64,000 nt of DNA. Source: Pseudomonas allokribbensis (GTDB taxonomy: Bacteria > Pseudomonadota > Gammaproteobacteria > Pseudomonadales > Pseudomonadaceae). Where the stretch lies: NCBI RefSeq assembly GCF_014863605.1, contig NZ_CP062252.1:2675001-2739000 (forward strand), read 5' to 3'. Made by a program: the position numbers and the translations under genes. The notes under the pieces were generated by a model, which saw only the letters and a program-made list of their open reading frames with translations, ran no database searches and was not told where the DNA came from. Of the stretch, positions 62,718 through 64,000 are shown in pieces (positions within the stretch are counted from its first letter, which is position 1; the number at the start of each line of letters is the position of its first letter).

Positions 62718-64000
62718 TCAATTGCGATCCTGAGCGACGATTGCAAAGTTGCCCGGCGCTTTTTCCAGCAACCCCAGGAATCTCACCAGATCGACCGTGC
62801 TGCCATCGACCTTCAGGTCTTGCGAAGTGAGCGCGTCCTTGATTCCCGCAGTACCACCCAGCAGTTGCACGAACAGGTCTTTGGTGACGGTCAGCGTTGC
62901 GTTGGCATTCGCTGCCGACGGGCCTTTTCGGTAGTGCAGCACGGCGTTCTCGATCCACAGCACGAAGGATTCGCGGGTATCGGTCAGCAGCAGATTGAAG
63001 GTCCAGTTCTTGCCGTCGGCCGCCGGCCCGTCGAGGCTCGCGGCCATGGCTTCGAGGAAGCGCTCGGTGGGTGTCTGCTTCATCAGTTCTATCAAGTCCG
63101 AACGTCTGACGCCTTTGGTGGGCGGGCCGTTGCGCAGTTCCTGAGCGGCGGTCAGGTAGCTGTTGCGCCAGGTCGCGGACTCCGATTGGTAGCCCAGCTG
63201 TTCATAGGTCTGGGCCAGCAGTTCCTTGGCGGTCTTGTCGTCGGGTGCGTCGAGAACGGCCTGATCCAACAGTTCGGCCACCCAGCGGTATTCGCCTTTG
63301 TCATAGGCCACGCGTGCGGCTTCGACCACTTTGGCGTGGCCGCCCATCAATTCGACATAGCGTTTGGCGGATTCCTTGGGCACCAGCGGATTCAAGTGCG
63401 CCGGGTTGCCGTCGTAGGCGCCCAGGTACATCTGGTAGATCGCTTTGACGTTGTGTCGCACATCGCCGTAATAACCACGGGTGCCGAAGTACGACGCCAG
63501 TGAGTCGGGCAATTGGATTTTGTCGGCGATCTCGTTGGGCGTGTAGCCAGCGTTCATCAGCCGCACGGTCTGATCGTGCATGTATTTATAGACGTCGCGG
63601 TGCTTGGTGATGAACTCGCGGATCCGCTCATTGCCCCAGATCGGCCAGTTGTGTTGGCCGAAATAGACTTCTGTGTCGCCGAGTTCGTCGAGGGCGATCT
63701 GCGTGTAGTCGGACCAGCGCAGCGCATCGCGAACCTTGGCCCCGCGAATCGGCAGCAGGTTGTGCATCGTCTGCGCCAGCAATTCCGCACCGCCGTAGGC
63801 CTTGCGTTCGGGGATCGAGAAGGTCAGCTCGGCCGGGGCTTCCGCGCCCGGCATGTTGTGAAAGACGAAGCTGACGCCGTCGAGTACGAGTTCCTGCATC
63901 GGCTGATCGATGATCTGCGTCGGCGCAAGAATGCCGACGCTGCCGTAGGCCACGTTTTTGCCCAACCCGGTGTCGACCATGCCGGTCGCGCCCGGCGCCA
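62718..64000 (-). CDS. Alkylsulfatase, SdsA-like, 5' part beyond window
   Basis: The frame is open to the last base; about 427 C-terminal residues are visible and the N-terminal metal-binding HxHxDH part lies outside. What is seen: the end of the class B metallo-beta-lactamase domain (HNMPGAEAPAELTF, then QTMHNLLPIRGAKVRDAL), the helical dimerisation region (GYYGDVRHNVKAIYQMYLGAYDGNP), and the SCP2-like C-terminal domain (about the last 125 residues). SdsA-type enzymes hydrolyse primary alkyl sulfates such as SDS. No signal peptide can be judged. Confidence 0.93.
   Translation of the reverse strand, partial: APGATGMVDTGLGKNVAYGSVGILAPTQIIDQPMQELVLDGVSFVFHNMPGAEAPAELTFSIPERKAYGGAELLAQTMHNLLPIRGAKVRDALRWSDYTQIALDELGDTEVYFGQHNWPIWGNERIREFITKHRDVYKYMHDQTVRLMNAGYTPNEIADKIQLPDSLASYFGTRGYYGDVRHNVKAIYQMYLGAYDGNPAHLNPLVPKESAKRYVELMGGHAKVVEAARVAYDKGEYRWVAELLDQAVLDAPDDKTAKELLAQTYEQLGYQSESATWRNSYLTAAQELRNGPPTKGVRRSDLIELMKQTPTERFLEAMAASLDGPAADGKNWTFNLLLTDTRESFVLWIENAVLHYRKGPSAANANATLTVTKDLFVQLLGGTAGIKDALTSQDLKVDGSTVDLVRFLGLLEKAPGNFAIVAQDRN

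Noticed and set aside
1..64000. CRISPR arrays, tRNA or rRNA genes, insertion sequences or prophage genes
   Set aside because: I saw no regularly spaced repeats, no cloverleaf-type sequence and no transposase or integrase frame in the window.

Overview
The window looks like part of a GC-rich Pseudomonas chromosome, most like the P. fluorescens complex. The evidence is the codon usage, a REP-type GCGGGC hairpin at 60334-60395, and the housekeeping set: Kup, an OmpR/histidine-kinase pair, several LysR regulators and an SdsA-like alkylsulfatase. No database search was possible. Family names come from motifs read by eye, and adenylation-domain substrates are by-eye readings of pocket residues.

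Layout. (1) Positions 1-20539, plus strand: the 3' part of an NRPS/PKS gene cluster. Four genes are linked by ATGA overlaps (A-T-Cy-A-T-Ox; TubC-C-A-T-TE; A-T-C-A-T-KS-KR-ACP-TE; an Ala-rich unknown protein). An MbtH-like gene and a TauD-type dioxygenase follow, and a clear intrinsic terminator closes the run. The first NRPS gene enters from beyond the left edge. (2) Positions 20574-22826, minus: SGNH-like, GSCFA and GNAT genes. (3) Positions 23264-40323: ordinary accessory and metabolic genes. These are a small lipoprotein, an alcohol dehydrogenase, a LysR divergent from a biotin-dependent PxpABC-type operon with an NCS1 permease, a hydrolase and a cupin-CMD protein with a convergent LysR, kup, and a two-component system downstream of a lipoprotein and a COG4705-type membrane protein. 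(4) Positions 40424-58486, minus: one tightly packed 13-gene biosynthetic operon. (5) Positions 59196-64000: an Old Yellow Enzyme, a LysR, an MFS exporter and a partial alkylsulfatase.

Cluster 1 should make a hybrid peptide-ketide. A heterocyclization domain, a Cys-type A domain and a C-terminal SagB/McbC-like oxidase predict a thiazole. Two A domains read as proline-like. The single KS module keeps AT-flanking linkers but no AT, and two subunits each carry a thioesterase, so the order of assembly is not obvious.

The operon at 40.4-58.5 kb is the best candidate for an undescribed system. It combines a class II aaRS-like amino acid:carrier-protein ligase and its small carrier protein; a type II, aryl-polyene-like ketide set (KS, truncated KS/CLF-like protein, hotdog dehydratase, SDR ketoreductase, second carrier protein); a haem-oxygenase-like iron enzyme; a BtrH-like papain-fold acyltransferase; an ATP-grasp ligase; an O-carbamoyltransferase; a MATE exporter; a PPTase; and an NRPS with an internal deletion (C-A-[C-terminal half of C]-A-T-TE). 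One reading is an amino-acid-primed, reduced ketide that is extended with one or two amino acids, carbamoylated, oxidised and exported. Upstream lies an AT-rich segment with a sigma70-like promoter and repeated TTGCACT inverted repeats.

Several start codons also sit in perfect or near-perfect inverted repeats (31736, 59196, 62594), which suggests either operators or structured ribosome binding sites.
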